Positions 64,000-64,000 of a stretch of DNA of 64,000 bases are shown here, one piece after another. Under the pieces are notes generated by a model, which saw only the letters and a program-made list of their open reading frames with translations, made no database searches and was not told the origin of the DNA. The DNA is from Rhizonema sp. PD37 (lineage in GTDB: Bacteria > Cyanobacteriota > Cyanobacteriia > Cyanobacteriales > Nostocaceae), in contig JAQYWO010000003.1 in assembly GCA_029379215.1 (NCBI GenBank), positions 1-64,000 of the forward strand. The letters run 5' to 3'. A program made the position numbers and the translations under genes. Positions within the stretch are counted from its first letter, which is position 1. Each line of letters opens with the position of its first letter.

Positions 64000-64000
64000 A

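Overview
This is a cyanobacterial chromosome segment, most likely from a filamentous Nostocales-type species. The evidence is frequent GCGATCGC (HIP1) octamers inside and between genes, many intergenic arrays of degenerate heptamers (STRRs), MITE-like elements ending in TAGGACTTACGCA-type sequence, and cyanobacterium- or plastid-type genes: psb30/ycf12, the NADPH-thioredoxin reductase/thioredoxin fusion, a YtxH/DUF948 pair, plastid-type E2 and a cyanobacterial acyl-activating enzyme. No rRNA, tRNA, CRISPR array, prophage or intact insertion sequence was recognised.

Layout. 0.3-5.2 kb: cobH (cobalamin), a 2H phosphoesterase, a YgjP-type metallopeptidase and small conserved proteins. 5.7-11.6 kb: YtxH/DUF948 pair, pyruvate dehydrogenase E2, a YlqD-like protein and an acyl-ACP/CoA synthetase. 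12-13 kb: a small membrane ORF with its own terminator, and an orphan COG3636-type antitoxin beside what looks like the ruined N-terminus of its toxin. 13.3-20.9 kb: acs, two unknown genes, PPK2, an MFS transporter and a TPR protein. 21.3-32.3 kb: a glycosyltransferase, phhB, ntrC-type thioredoxin reductase, a lone OppC-like permease, a ROK kinase, a self-duplicated small protein, pyrG and an AmiC-type amidase followed by a decayed partial copy of its own 3' end.

33.9-50.8 kb is an exopolysaccharide locus: WecG/TagA transferase, Wzc-type BY-kinase, serine-acetyltransferase-like LbH protein, two GT2 and two GT4 enzymes, a Wzy/WaaL-type polymerase or ligase and a Wzx flippase. Set into it on the opposite strand is an O-acetylation pair (AlgI-like MBOAT plus SGNH-like partner). 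Mobile-element debris lies within the locus: a 300-bp composite MITE and a remnant of an IscB/IsrB (HEARO-type) element. An initiating sugar-phosphate transferase and a Wza-type outer-membrane channel are absent from the window. The parts present are enough to assemble, acetylate, flip, polymerise and control the chain length of a polymer.

50.8-64 kb: a split UPF0016/GDT1 manganese-exporter-like pair, a YkgJ zinc/iron cluster protein, psb30 (40 aa), recJ, small secreted and His-rich proteins, an SDR, two closely related KimA-type potassium transporters separated by a small membrane protein and a TetR remnant, then sbcD and cysH.

No convincing wholly new defence or biosynthetic system was found. 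The most interesting signals are gene decay and mobile-element fossils (IscB/IsrB tail, toxin remnant, amidase partial duplication, TetR remnant), repeat DNA that has entered coding sequences, and the small SD-led ORF at 12.0 kb.
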